Assembly (NCBI RefSeq): GCF_008801405.1
Contig: NZ_VZPV01000001.1
Location: forward strand, 62,001-126,000
Length of the DNA stretch: 64,000 nucleotides
Direction: 5' to 3'
Origin: Ralstonia insidiosa
GTDB taxonomy: Bacteria > Pseudomonadota > Gammaproteobacteria > Burkholderiales > Burkholderiaceae
In this document: piece after piece, positions 1 through 8,491 of the stretch
Numbering within the stretch: position 1 is the stretch's first letter
How the letters are laid out: each line of letters begins with the position of its first letter
Position numbers and translations under genes: made by a program
Notes under the pieces: generated by a model
Database searches by the model: none
The model's input: only the letters and a program-made list of their open reading frames with translations
What the model was told of the DNA's origin: nothing

Positions 1-1
1 G

Positions 2-211
2 GTGGAGGCAGAGAGTCACCCGCCGGTCAGTGAACCGGTCACGCCGTTACCGGTAGGCGAATCACCCGATTCCGATGTGACACCGCTCGCGCAGGCTGTT
101 GCGGCCGGACAGGTCCGCCCGACCGTAGCCGACATCAGGCGTTTCCTGGGCATTTCGCAGGCCCGTGCCGCAGCATTGCGCCGTCAGCTCGCCGCCCTCG
201 ATTCGTCCTGA
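2..211 (+). CDS. 3' end of an unrecognised protein
   Basis: An open frame enters from the left edge of the window and stops with TGA at 209-211, giving at least 69 residues. A GTG at position 2 could serve as start, but no upstream sequence is available, so this is probably the C-terminus of a longer gene. The last 35 residues (VRPTVADIRRFLGISQARA region) look like a small helix-turn-helix segment followed by an Ala/Arg-rich helix, which suggests a DNA-binding role. I do not recognise the family. A GC-rich inverted repeat just after the stop (gggggcttcggcccc, then a pyrimidine-rich run) could be its terminator. Confidence 0.45.
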   Translation: MEAESHPPVSEPVTPLPVGESPDSDVTPLAQAVAAGQVRPTVADIRRFLGISQARAAALRRQLAALDSS

Positions 212-221
212 GGGCATACAA

Positions 222-252
222 GCGGGGGCTTCGGCCCCGGCTCTCTTTTCTT
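222..252 (+). terminator. probable rho-independent terminator
   Basis: Downstream of the stop at 211, the sequence gggggcttcggccccggctc followed by ttttcttttat forms a short GC hairpin and a T-rich tail, as expected for a terminator of the upstream gene. Confidence 0.5.
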
Positions 253-279
253 TTATCTACCCGACATAGGGACAAGGCC

Positions 280-525
280 ATGCCGAAACCCAAAACCAAT
301 ATCGATTTCGTCTGCGAGCTGATGGACTTCTCGCGCTTCGGGCCACTGGCGCAGATGTTCGTGATCGATGCGCTCTCCAAGTGGTCCGAAAAGATTGCAG
401 AAACACCGATCGAGGAGCTACGCACGGCGTTCGCGAACAACCCACTGATCGGTGCCGAAGCCTGGCAGGGCGTGGCACGCGAGATCAAGGACAAGCTTGA
501 TGCCCACTTCGCTCAGCAGAGCTGA
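280..525 (+). CDS. small conserved hypothetical protein, 81 aa
   Basis: The 81-residue protein begins MPKPKTNIDFVCELMDFSRFG and is mostly helical by composition. It has no signal peptide or membrane segment. It carries a conserved-looking core (LAQMFVIDALSKWSEKI) and resembles small uncharacterised proteins found in Ralstonia accessory regions. The start ATG at 280 follows a purine-poor leader, so the ribosome site is weak. It lies just downstream of a terminator and is likely transcribed on its own. Function unknown; reality as a gene is supported by codon use and a clean stop before an intergenic region. Confidence 0.6.
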   Translation: MPKPKTNIDFVCELMDFSRFGPLAQMFVIDALSKWSEKIAETPIEELRTAFANNPLIGAEAWQGVAREIKDKLDAHFAQQS

Positions 526-792
526 CACGCCCAACTCCGCTGTACCGATCGGGAGAACAACCGGCATGACGCTCTTCGGGGCATTTTTTATAGTTCATCG
601 CCATCTGCCGGGGGCAGAGCGCCCCAAAACGCCCGGCTTCCGCCGACCGCAGTCGACCCAACTTGGCCACCGGATCCTGACATATGTCAAAGGCTGCTAC
701 CGAGGCGCAAGGGTCATTCAAATCCGAGATATCCAAATATCTAATGAACATGAGAGGTCCTTTGCGAGCCCACTGCCTTGCAGACGGGGTGC
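526..792. other. intergenic region
   Basis: About 270 bases with no convincing gene. It separates the small gene at 280-525 from the convergent cupin gene; no clear terminator or promoter was identified. Confidence 0.5.
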
Positions 793-1263
793 CTACTTCT
801 TTCTCGGGTCGTCTGCGGGATTGACGTAGATGATGTCCCAAGGGCCCACGGTGTTCAACTGAAGAACGGTTTCTTCGTCGGTCCATCCGAAGTGGCTCAT
901 CCTGGGCTGCATGAGACTCACACTGCCAGTGGGCAGTGCCCTCGTCTTCTGTCGATCCAGCTTGTCACCCATGCCGATGTTGAAGGTTCCGGAAAGCACC
1001 GTCGCGCGTTCCAGTGCGGGATGCCAATGCGGGGGGATTTCATAGTGGGCGGGAAGCTTCAGGCGTGCTGTGACGTCAACCGCTTGATCCAGCGGCCCTT
1101 CAATAACGGCGATCTTGGCGCCCGGCGGCAAGGTTTTCGCATCCACCCACTTCAGGTCACTTGGTGTGATCGTGCGGTGACCGTCTGCTTGGGCCCAGGT
1201 CAGCTGGGCTGCAATGCAACTAACGCATATCGCGATCGATACTGCTGTGGTCTTTGTGTCCAT
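793..1263 (-). CDS. secreted cupin-domain protein
   Basis: A 156-residue protein with an N-terminal signal peptide (hydrophobic stretch VSIAICVSCIAAQLTWAQA, cleavage likely after AQA) followed by a single cupin barrel. The metal-binding motif is visible as HYEIPPHWHP with a distal MSHFGW segment, in the style of small periplasmic cupins related to ChrR/DUF4437 proteins. The ATG at 1261-1263 was chosen over the longer upstream frame because AGGAGG lies about 7 bases before it and the signal peptide starts there. It is the last gene of a TetR-glycosyltransferase-cupin transcription unit. Substrate unknown. Confidence 0.75.
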   Translation of the reverse strand: MDTKTTAVSIAICVSCIAAQLTWAQADGHRTITPSDLKWVDAKTLPPGAKIAVIEGPLDQAVDVTARLKLPAHYEIPPHWHPALERATVLSGTFNIGMGDKLDRQKTRALPTGSVSLMQPRMSHFGWTDEETVLQLNTVGPWDIIYVNPADDPRKK

Positions 1264-1300
1264 CGTAGCCTCCTGATCAACATCACATGCGGTGAGTACG

Positions 1301-2440
1301 TTACTGGGCGAGTTGCTCCAATCGATCAGCCGCCGCCTGGGGGCCGCGCATCCTTGCGATCGTGTTGGCAAGCGCGCGGGCCCTTGGCGCATAGGACGGG
1401 TCGGTCAGGACGGCATCCACTGCCGCTGCAATGTCCGCCGGCGTCGCTGTCTCGCCATCCAGTGAACGTCCCACCCCCAGTGCCTCCACCTGAGCTGCCA
1501 GGGCCGGTTGATCGGCCGTCGGGTTCGGAAGGCAGACCAGCGGCACGCCGTGCAGGAGCGAGGCCGACACCGTGCCGTGGCCCGCATGCGTGACCGTGAG
1601 TGCGGCGTGGGGCAGCACTCGCGCATGGGGAAACTCCCCGGCGAGCACTGCGTTGGAAGGCACTGCGATCGTGGAAACGTCCGCTTTGCCCGGCGTGATG
1701 AGAATCCGGTACGGGTGTTCAGCCAGGGCGCAGAGCGTCCGTTCGATGCGTGAGCGCTGGTCCCAGTAGGGGCCGGTTGAGAAACTCACGAGAACGAGGG
1801 GCCTAGGGTCCTGAAGAGGCCAGGGGCCCTGCCAGTTGCCTGGTGCTACGCGCTCAAAAACGGGCCCAATGTAGTCGAACGACGATGGAGCGGACGTGGC
1901 AAGGGGGTCCAGTTCACGCACGCTCGTGCAGATGGTAGGAAATGGCTCCCATGCGGCCCAGAGGTTCTTCAGGGGCGGTCGCCTCGCCTCTGCGCGGACA
2001 TGATTCACGCGATCGAGCAGCCGCAGCTCGAACGTGCCGCCCGGCGGCAGCAGCGCGCCCGGTGCACTGTGCACGAGCACCATCGTCGGCACGCCTGCAC
2101 TTTCCATGGCGGCCAGCGCGCCGAACATCAGACAATCCACCAGCAAGGCATCGGGCTGCTCGTTGGCCAGAACGTTCTGCACATCCGGCAGGTGTTCCGA
2201 AGCGGCCCAGGCGGCATGCAGCTTCACTGCGAACATGCTCGGCGGCGGGAGCTCCTGCCACGCGGCCGATGCATGCTCGAGTAGCACGAACCGGAAGCCG
2301 CGTGCCCTGAAGTACGCCCGCTGATTCGCGTAGCCGGCGAACGTCACCTCATGTCCACGCTCGATCAGCGCCTGCGCAATGCCAACCGCTGGAGGTTGAT
2401 TGCCTGCGCCATCCCAGGTGAGAAACGTATAGCGAGCCAT
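1301..2440 (-). CDS. UGT/MGT-type glycosyltransferase
   Basis: A 379-residue GT1 family (GT-B fold) protein. The N-terminal domain begins MARYTFLTWDGAGNQPPAVG, the typical glycine-containing first loop of macrolide-type glycosyltransferases. The C-terminal donor-binding signature lies around residues 285-330 (HAGHGTVSASLLHGVPLVCLP and a following DQPA). It would transfer a sugar from a nucleotide donor to a small hydrophobic acceptor such as a xenobiotic or antibiotic. Start ATG lies one base after the stop of the TetR gene, so the two are co-transcribed and probably translationally coupled, which suggests induced detoxification. The acceptor cannot be deduced. Confidence 0.85.
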   Translation of the reverse strand: MARYTFLTWDGAGNQPPAVGIAQALIERGHEVTFAGYANQRAYFRARGFRFVLLEHASAAWQELPPPSMFAVKLHAAWAASEHLPDVQNVLANEQPDALLVDCLMFGALAAMESAGVPTMVLVHSAPGALLPPGGTFELRLLDRVNHVRAEARRPPLKNLWAAWEPFPTICTSVRELDPLATSAPSSFDYIGPVFERVAPGNWQGPWPLQDPRPLVLVSFSTGPYWDQRSRIERTLCALAEHPYRILITPGKADVSTIAVPSNAVLAGEFPHARVLPHAALTVTHAGHGTVSASLLHGVPLVCLPNPTADQPALAAQVEALGVGRSLDGETATPADIAAAVDAVLTDPSYAPRARALANTIARMRGPQAAADRLEQLAQ

Positions 2441-2441
2441 G

Positions 2442-3020
2442 TCATGGCATCCGGACGATGGCTTCCGCCATGGCTTGCAGGACAGCTTCGGCGTCAGCCC
2501 TAGAGCGACCCATGTCGCGCCGCAAGAGCTTCCAGGTGTAGACGTCGCAGCTACAGACCAACGCGTCGACGACAGCCCTGCGGCGCGCCGCGGGCGCCCC
2601 GGCCAACTGTGGCGCGAACTGTCGCTGTACCCACTGGCGGTGTCCGGCGCGGCCGGTCTTGATCAGTTCCGGATCGGCCTGCTCCGCAAGATTCCTGATG
2701 ACCCAATCGCCGAATTGCTCGTAGTGGTCCACCAGCGCGGCGATACCTCCCGCGATATCGCCTGGAGCGGCACGAAGGCGCTGTGCTCTCAGCTCGGTGA
2801 GCAATCCCTCGAGCGCCAGGTCGAGCAGGGCCGATCGGCTGCCGTACACATTGAGGACTGTCTGCACGCTGACCTCCGCGCTGGACGCAATGTCTTCCAG
2901 TCGGATTTCCGAGCGAAAGCGCGTCTTGAGCATGTCGACAACGACTTCCAGAATCCGCCGACGCGTCGCCTCGGTGGAAGCTGCACGGGCGCGCATGGTG
3001 TAGGAGCGCGTTGCTTTCAT
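2442..3020 (-). CDS. TetR-family transcriptional regulator
   Basis: A 192-residue TetR/AcrR repressor. The N-terminal helix-turn-helix spans about residues 15-60 (TRRRILEVVVDML ... IRLEDIASSAEVSVQTVLNVYGSRSALLDLAL); the remainder is a helical ligand-binding domain. It heads the unit with the glycosyltransferase directly downstream and probably autoregulates through the imperfect palindrome just upstream at 3024-3044. An internal ATG eight codons in is an alternative start. Ligand unknown. Confidence 0.85.
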   Translation of the reverse strand: MKATRSYTMRARAASTEATRRRILEVVVDMLKTRFRSEIRLEDIASSAEVSVQTVLNVYGSRSALLDLALEGLLTELRAQRLRAAPGDIAGGIAALVDHYEQFGDWVIRNLAEQADPELIKTGRAGHRQWVQRQFAPQLAGAPAARRRAVVDALVCSCDVYTWKLLRRDMGRSRADAEAVLQAMAEAIVRMP

Positions 3021-3023
3021 TTG

Positions 3024-3044
3024 AATCTAAGTTAAACCTAAATT
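3024..3044. promoter_or_regulatory. candidate TetR operator
   Basis: Imperfect inverted repeat aatctaagtt-a-aacctaaatt (8 of 10 positions pair) immediately upstream of the TetR start codon. Position and symmetry fit an autoregulatory operator; not proven. Confidence 0.45.
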
Positions 3045-3449
3045 GCGACACTTTCAAGGATCGCCGAGACCTCTTTATCTTGTAAGTTGGGCACTGGCGA
3101 GTCGGCGCGATACAGCGTTGCGTTCCTCGGTATCCGCTCTGGCTGGGACGGGGTGTCGTCCAGGCTCGAAAGTCGAAGCCGCCGCTCGACGTGTCTCTGA
3201 GCTACGTTGGGTGACGATCACATACCAGTCGTCGGAGCAACGTGTCGCCCATACCGCATGGGCCCACGACACGAATGATCTGCGTGCGAAAGTCGGTTAG
3301 CGAGTGCAAAGGCGACGTTCGAATGTCCAAGTAGCGGTGGGGGCCTACGACCGAAGCTGGCCGACTGCCGCCCGACGCGGCCGGCCGTAGCCGACCCTTC
3401 TCTGCCGTTCCACTCAGGCCGCAGTAGCGACCGCTATCGTGTGTAAAGC
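3045..3449. other. intergenic region without recognised gene
   Basis: About 400 bases between the TetR promoter and the IS5 relic. Short open frames exist on both strands but none has a ribosome site or recognisable domain. Confidence 0.5.
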
Positions 3450-3600
3450 GGCCTCTGCCTGCCCGCTCGGGCGGCTTTTGCGCTCATGCAATGGCCACGC
3501 CCATCAGTCGTCCACGCATCGTCCATAGGTTGCTCCGCGAACAGCGCATGCAATAGCTGCGTGTTCTTCATCGGCCGTAATAGCGCACCTTTAGACGCCA
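3450..3600 (-). mobile_element. IS5-family transposase 3' relic
   Basis: This stretch aligns clearly with the 3' end of the complete IS5-type transposase gene at 18270-18410. Shared blocks include the run through gctgcgtgttcttcat and the tagcgcac segment, and on the minus strand the peptide MKNTQLLHALFA matches MKNTQQLHTLFA of the intact copy. Only the last ~45 codons remain and they carry substitutions and frame damage, so this is an old relic. It abuts the 3' end of the next TetR gene, whose final codons and stop appear to lie inside the relic. Confidence 0.75.
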
Positions 3601-4223
3601 CTGTGCGCGGCGATAAACATGGCGACGGCCGACCGGCAATAGGATTCGATTTCATTGTCGTCCTCTGCTCTCGCCTCATCGAAGCGTGCGATCAGCAAGA
3701 GATCCGACCCTTTGAAAAGTGCGGCAAACAAGCGGGCGGACAGGTGCGTATCGGGCACCTTCAGCATCCCTTTCGCGTGCAGCTGACGCAATACGGCCTC
3801 GATGTGGGCGATGACACGGGCGGGCCCGGCTTCGTAATGAAGCTCGCTTAACGACTTTTGATTCGTCTTGTCGGCCAAGACCATGGCTTCGACACTGCGG
3901 ACGTCCGGGCTCAACAGCGTGCGAAGCAGGGATGATCCCACCGCCATGAGCTGATCTTCGGCCGAACCGTCGACACCTTCAGAAAGGGCCTGCGGTGCAA
4001 ATTGATCGCAGCGGGCCACCATGGCCGCGCTGAACAGCGCCTCCTTGTTCTCGAAGTGCCGATAGATGCTCAGCTTGGATATCTTCGCCCGCTGGGCGAC
4101 CTTGTCCATCGTCGTCGCTTGAAAACCCAATTCCACAAAGAGTTCGCAGGCGGCGTCGACGATCGTTTGGCGAAGCGCTTCGTTGGCGGGCCGGCCGCGC
4201 CGGCCCTGGCTATTTTCGGTCAC
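3591..4223 (-). CDS. TetR-family transcriptional regulator
   Basis: A 210-residue TetR/AcrR protein starting with GTG at 4221-4223. The DNA-binding domain covers about residues 15-62 (RQTIVDAACELFVELGF, then TTMDKVAQRAKISKLSIYRHFENKEALF), followed by a TetR_C-like helical domain. It is divergent from the flavoprotein gene at 4369, with a palindrome between them, so it likely controls that pair. Its stop codon falls inside the IS5 relic, so the last few residues (AHSGV region) may have been replaced by insertion; the body of the protein is complete. Confidence 0.85.
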   Translation of the reverse strand: MTENSQGRRGRPANEALRQTIVDAACELFVELGFQATTMDKVAQRAKISKLSIYRHFENKEALFSAAMVARCDQFAPQALSEGVDGSAEDQLMAVGSSLLRTLLSPDVRSVEAMVLADKTNQKSLSELHYEAGPARVIAHIEAVLRQLHAKGMLKVPDTHLSARLFAALFKGSDLLLIARFDEARAEDDNEIESYCRSAVAMFIAAHSGV

Positions 4224-4262
4224 GACAATTCCGGTACTTGACAGTATTGAAATTAGTTAATA

Positions 4263-4280
4263 CGATACCACTGAGTATCG
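4263..4280. promoter_or_regulatory. candidate TetR operator in divergent promoter
   Basis: Perfect inverted repeat cgatac-cactga-gtatcg in the 145-base gap between the divergent TetR and flavoprotein genes. Spacing and symmetry fit a TetR dimer site. Confidence 0.55.
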
Positions 4281-4368
4281 CAATGTGCAAGCCAGGGCAG
4301 GTTTCAACCGGTTGTCCAGATCAGGTGTCCCCGGCCCACTCCTCATTCACAACCCGAAGCCCATCACC

Positions 4369-5262
4369 ATGAATGACGTCATCATCATCGGCGGCAGCTT
4401 TGCCGGCCTCGCCGCTGCCCTCCAGCTTGGCCGTGCCCGCCGCAAGGTCACCGTGCTCGATACTGCCCGGCCGCGCAACCGCTTTGCCGGCCATTCGCAT
4501 GGCCTGCTCGGCCACGATCACAAGCCGCCGCTGGATATCCTGGTCGAGGCGCGGCAGCAGCTGGCGCGCTATCCAACGGTCAGCCTCGTCAACGCCCGGG
4601 CCGAGAGCGTGTCTGGCGCCATCGACGATTTCTGCGTTGTCACTGACGATCACGAAACCTTGAGGGCGCGCCGTCTGATTCTGAGCTATGGCGTCGTTGA
4701 CCAGATGCCCGATGTTCCGGGCTTTGCCGAAAGCTGGGGCACGTCCATCGTGCCGTGCCCGTATTGCGACGGCTTTGAAGTCGCCGGCCAGCATTGGGGC
4801 CTTGTCTGGTCCAGCCTGCAGTCGTACCAGTCTGCCAAGTTGTTCCGCGATTGGACTGACAAGTTGACTGTCTTCGCCGATGGTCGTGACATTGCGCCCG
4901 ATATTCAGGCCGATCTGGCGCGCCGCAACATCCCTCTCGTCGATGGTCGGATTGTCGAGATCGCGCACGAGAAGGGCCACATCACCACCGTCAATCTCGA
5001 TACCGGTCGCAATGTCGCGGTCGACATCCTGTTCGCCAATCCGCGCAACAAGCCGTCTGCAAGCCTGCATGAATCACTCGGCCTCGCCACGCTCGATACG
5101 CCCACCGGCGTGGTCCTCAACGTCGACGACCGACGCCAAACCAGCATGCCGGGCATCTACGCCGCCGGCGACCTAGCCACGCCCTTCTTGCCATCGGTCA
5201 CCCAGGCATCCTCGCAGGGCGCGATGGCGGGCATCTTCGCCCAGCAATCGATGGTGGTTTGA
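4369..5262 (+). CDS. thioredoxin-reductase-like FAD/NAD(P) oxidoreductase
   Basis: A 297-residue pyridine nucleotide-disulfide oxidoreductase of the small TrxB-like type. The FAD motif GGSFAGLAAALQLG begins at residue 7, a second nucleotide-binding region lies mid-protein, and CPYCDGFEV gives the redox-active CxxC. The C-terminal GIYAAGDLA motif binds FAD. The ATG at 4369 was preferred because the FAD motif must lie near the N-terminus; an upstream in-frame ATG at 4285 would add 28 unlikely residues. The YHxx-type active-site environment is not as in housekeeping TrxB, so the partner thiol protein is unknown. Divergent from the TetR gene at 3591-4223. Confidence 0.85.
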   Translation: MNDVIIIGGSFAGLAAALQLGRARRKVTVLDTARPRNRFAGHSHGLLGHDHKPPLDILVEARQQLARYPTVSLVNARAESVSGAIDDFCVVTDDHETLRARRLILSYGVVDQMPDVPGFAESWGTSIVPCPYCDGFEVAGQHWGLVWSSLQSYQSAKLFRDWTDKLTVFADGRDIAPDIQADLARRNIPLVDGRIVEIAHEKGHITTVNLDTGRNVAVDILFANPRNKPSASLHESLGLATLDTPTGVVLNVDDRRQTSMPGIYAAGDLATPFLPSVTQASSQGAMAGIFAQQSMVV

Positions 5263-5358
5263 GAGCACCGGTTCCATTCTCCCGCTGCGTCGTCGCCTTC
5301 GGAAAGGTTGGCGTAGATCGGCGCGGTGAAAGGCGGATCGTCAAGTCAAGGAGATGAC

Positions 5359-6222
5359 ATGGCAAAGCAAAGTGCGGATCAGGTCGGTGACTGGAATGGT
5401 CAAAGCGGTGAGCGCTGGGTCGCCAACCAGGCCCGGCTCGACGCTCTGGTAGCGGTGTTCGGCCAGGCCGCGATAGAAGCCGCCGCGCCCGCAGCGGGCG
5501 AGCGCGTGCTGGACATCGGCTGCGGCGCGGGCGCATCGAGTCTGGCTCTGGCAGCCCGCGTTGGCGCGGAGGGCCAAGTGCTGGGCGTGGACATATCCGA
5601 ACCGCTGATCGACCGAGCGCGCGCGCTTGCGCGACCCGATACGCCGGCCCTGTTTCAGGTGGCCGACGCCAGCAGCGCAGAGCTGCCCGAAGGCGCGTTC
5701 GACATCCTGTTCTCGCGTTTCGGCGTAATGTTCTTCGACGATCCGACAGCGGCGTTCGCGCATATGCGACGTGCGCTGCGGGTGGGCGGGCGAGTCGCTT
5801 TCGTCTGCTGGCGCGGTGCGGCCGAGAACGATTGGATGCGCCTGCCGGTGGGTGCGCTCAAGGACATCCTCCCGCCGACCGCGCTGCCCAATCCCGAAGC
5901 GCCCGGCCCGTTTTCGTTCGGCGACCGGGAGCGCGTGGCACGCATCCTGACGGCGGCTGGCCTTACCGATATTGCTATCGCGCCCTTCGACGCGGCCGTC
6001 CCGTTCGGCGAGGGCGAAACGCGGGACGCCGCGATCAACGACGCGGTGAAGATGACGCTTGAGGTCGGCCCGCTGTCGCGTGTGCTCGCTGATCAGCCCG
6101 ACGACATCCGCACCCGCGCCTCGGCCGCCGTTCGTGCCGCCTTCGCGAGCCTCCCCGGCGAGCGGTCAGTGATGATCAACGGCGCGGCGTGGATCGTCAT
6201 GGCACGCAATCCCGCAAGGTGA
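5359..6222 (+). CDS. class I SAM-dependent methyltransferase
   Basis: A 287-residue Rossmann-fold methyltransferase. Motif I is VLDIGCGAGASSLALA (about residues 50-65), the acidic residue ending strand 2 is in VLGVDIS, and a motif IV-like DILFSRFGVMFFDD follows. The start ATG at 5359 has AGGAG about six bases upstream; the frame is open a further 11 codons but without a ribosome site. It lies about 95 bases downstream of the flavoprotein gene on the same strand and may share its TetR control. Acceptor substrate unknown; UbiE/COQ5-like methyltransferases of this length often act on small aromatic or quinone-like molecules. Confidence 0.85.
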   Translation: MAKQSADQVGDWNGQSGERWVANQARLDALVAVFGQAAIEAAAPAAGERVLDIGCGAGASSLALAARVGAEGQVLGVDISEPLIDRARALARPDTPALFQVADASSAELPEGAFDILFSRFGVMFFDDPTAAFAHMRRALRVGGRVAFVCWRGAAENDWMRLPVGALKDILPPTALPNPEAPGPFSFGDRERVARILTAAGLTDIAIAPFDAAVPFGEGETRDAAINDAVKMTLEVGPLSRVLADQPDDIRTRASAAVRAAFASLPGERSVMINGAAWIVMARNPAR

Positions 6223-6383
6223 CAGGCTACGTCGACCAATGTGTCAGAACCGGCAATTCCTCGTGTCTCGGGGAAGGTCCACCTTGAGCGCCGACCGGCC
6301 GGAACGCAGCGCTGATTGGCCATTGAGGGCGAAAAGAGCAGTGGCTCTTGATGGCCGGCAAGCGACCGCTCGCCGGCCAGTGG

Positions 6384-7010
6384 TTATACCTCAGTCTGTT
6401 CCGCCATCTCAAGCGCGTCGTCTACCTCGATTCCGAGATATCGAACCGTGCTCTCCAGCTTCGTGTGCCCCAGCAGCAACTGGACAGCGCGCAGGTTCTT
6501 TGTCCGACGATAGATGAGCGAAGCCTTTGTTCTACGCATGGTGTGTGTGCCATACGCGGTGTCATCGAGTCCGATCGATGCAATCCAGCGATGGACAAGC
6601 CGGGCGTACTGGCGCGTCGACAAGTGCGGGGAGTCGTGAATGCGACTAGGGAAGAGGAAATCCGCGGCGCGCAAGCCCGCTTGTCGCATCCAAACTTCGA
6701 CGCTCTCCCGAGTCTGTTCAGTTATCTCAAACTGGACCGGTCGTTGCGTTTTCTGCTGCAAAATCGTCGCCCGGCTAGCGATACGCTCGCCATGGCAGAC
6801 ATCCCGCACACGTAGCTTCGTCAGATCACTCGCGCGGAGTTTGCTGTCGATGGCTAGGTTGAACATCGCCAGATCACGCACGTTGGAGGAGAGCTGCAGG
6901 CGCACGCGGATCGCCCAGATCTCCCTGAGCTTGAGCGGCGGCTTCTGACCGGTCAGTTTCCCTTTGTTCCACGGTATCCGCGACGGACCGGTGCTGGTAG
7001 ACATATTCAT
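6384..7010 (-). CDS. tyrosine recombinase / phage-type integrase
   Basis: A 208-residue protein beginning MNMSTSTGPSRIPWNKGKL with AGGAG eight bases upstream of the ATG at 7008-7010. The catalytic set of the tyrosine recombinase family is visible: the first Arg in SKLRASDLTKLRV, a Lys in the beta-hairpin (LQQKTQRP), the HTMRR box, the GHTKLEST segment and the nucleophile Tyr in VRYLGIE. It lacks a long N-terminal arm- or core-binding domain, so it belongs to the short plasmid/transposon-borne class. Flanks carry no obvious att repeat, so the element it once moved is not defined. It is flanked by the methyltransferase gene and decayed hydrolase. Confidence 0.85.
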   Translation of the reverse strand: MNMSTSTGPSRIPWNKGKLTGQKPPLKLREIWAIRVRLQLSSNVRDLAMFNLAIDSKLRASDLTKLRVRDVCHGERIASRATILQQKTQRPVQFEITEQTRESVEVWMRQAGLRAADFLFPSRIHDSPHLSTRQYARLVHRWIASIGLDDTAYGTHTMRRTKASLIYRRTKNLRAVQLLLGHTKLESTVRYLGIEVDDALEMAEQTEV

Positions 7011-7261
7011 GACAATCTCCTTTCGAATGAAGGGAGATCCAGACTGTGCCCTGGTAACGGGCGCTACCCGACCCATAGGAGCCCGTCGGCTCGCTCCGAA
7101 GCCGCCGGACAACAAGCGCGGACCCTTCGCGTTGCGCATCTACGAAGCAGCCGTTCATGGCCAGCGGCGGAAGGCGATCAAGAGACCTTCTCCCTCCCCA
7201 TTCAGAAGCGGTCGGTGGCCGTTTCGATCAATCCCGGAGTGCCGTAAGGCGTACGCCCCGA
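7011..7261. other. intergenic region
   Basis: About 250 bases holding the recombinase promoter and ribosome site. No further gene seen; a possible insertion boundary between the recombinase and the decayed catabolic operon. Confidence 0.4.
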
Positions 7262-8118
7262 TCACCTCGCGAGAAACGCGAGGGCCCTGGGCACGAAGTC
7301 GGCTTGGAACTGGAACACCGCGCCGTGTCCCGAATCAGGGTAGATGATCAGTTCGATGTTCGGAAGCCGCCGCGCGAGATCGCGCATGTTCTGGCTTGGC
7401 ACCATGCGTTCGCTGTCACCGTTCGCGACCACCACCGGATGATGAATCTTCGACAGATCGGCTGGCGCCTTCTCGCCCCAGCGGCGTAGTGCCTTCAGTT
7501 GTGCCTGGAGCGCGGCCAACCTGATCTTTTGTCGCGGTTTTCGGAGCGCCCGTTCAGGCGAGCGAGACCTCCTTGCCCGCTCGAATGCCGCTGGGCGTCC
7601 TCGTGAAGAACAGAAACTGCTTCGGATCCTGGAAGGTGAGCCAGCCGCGCAACATGTCGGTGTAGGTCACCCCGGGCAGCCTGCTGATGCCGTCGCCTCT
7701 GGCTGGCCCTGTCCCGGAGATGATCATCCGGCGCACGAGTTGCGGCGCCCTCAGGACGATCTCCTGTGCCACCATGCCGCCCATCGAGAATCCGAAGAGA
7801 TCGACCTGATCGAAGCCCCATCGCCTTGATGAACGCAATGGCATCGCGAGCCATCTGCTCCATCGACACCGCAGGAGATCCCGTCGACGCCCCAACGCCA
7901 CGATTGTCGAAGGTGACGACACGATACTTCGTCGCGAGACCGTCGATGACCCGAGGGTCCCAGTTGTCCAGCACTGCTGCCAGATGGATGAGGCACACGA
8001 CCGGAGGATCGGGATGTTCGGTGCCCAGTTCCCTGTAGGCGAACGTCACATCACCAGCGGTGTCAGTCCGCGCGGGCACGTTCTTCCAGCTCACTTTCGG
8101 ATCTTGCTGAACGCCCAT
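7262..8118 (-). pseudogene. alpha/beta hydrolase broken by frameshifts
   Basis: The pieces together match, in order, the intact hydrolase at 13982-14947. They are SWKNVPARTDTAGDV to AFIKAMG in one frame, then FDQVDLFGFSMGGMVAQE with the GFSMGG nucleophile elbow in a second, and finally the C-terminal GDSERMVPS and DSGHGAVFQF (catalytic Asp/His) in a third. The first shift is near 7816, where CCCC replaces an expected CCC; the second is near 7560 after KEVSLA. At least two indels therefore destroy the gene, and the signal peptide of the paralogue is also absent. It closes the leftward operon starting at 15769. Confidence 0.85.
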
Positions 8119-8153
8119 GGCAGGGCTCCTTGATAGTCGACGGACCGTACAGC

Positions 8154-8463
8154 TCAGGCCGCAAGTACCGGGTAGTCGGTGTAGCCCTTGGCACCCGGGG
8201 TGTAGAAGGTTTCGGTGTCCAGCACGTTGAGCGCGGCGTCAGTACGCATGCGTGCGACCAGGTCCGGATTGGCGATGAAGGGCCGGGCGAAGGCAATGAG
8301 GTCCGCCTGACCGGCTTCGAGCGCACGCTCGGCGCTGGCCTGATCGAATCCGCCGGCGAGGATGAACAGGCCCTTGAAGGCAGCGTGAAGACGAGCCTTC
8401 AGCTCGGCAGGCACTGCGGGAGCTCCCATCGCTGAATGATCGAGAACGTGGACGTGCCGCCAC
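8154..8463 (-). pseudogene. Old Yellow Enzyme C-terminal relic
   Basis: About 100 codons encode only the last quarter of an alkene reductase / NADH:flavin oxidoreductase of NemA type. Recognisable parts are HVLDHSAMGAPAVP, the FMN phosphate-binding LAGGFD segment, then FARPFIANPDLVARM and a terminal TFYTPGAKGYTDYP. The barrel's first three quarters are missing, and sequence upstream becomes the 3' flank of the next gene, so a deletion removed the 5' part. Confidence 0.8.
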
Positions 8464-8491
8464 GGCTTTGGATCGTGGCGATGACGATGGG

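Noticed and set aside
778..1593. 271-aa plus-strand open frame opposite the cupin and glycosyltransferase genes
   Set aside because: Antisense shadow; no ribosome site or known domain, while both minus-strand genes show clear family motifs.
6300..7261. att site next to the tyrosine recombinase
   Set aside because: No tRNA end or matching direct repeat could be found at either side of the gene.
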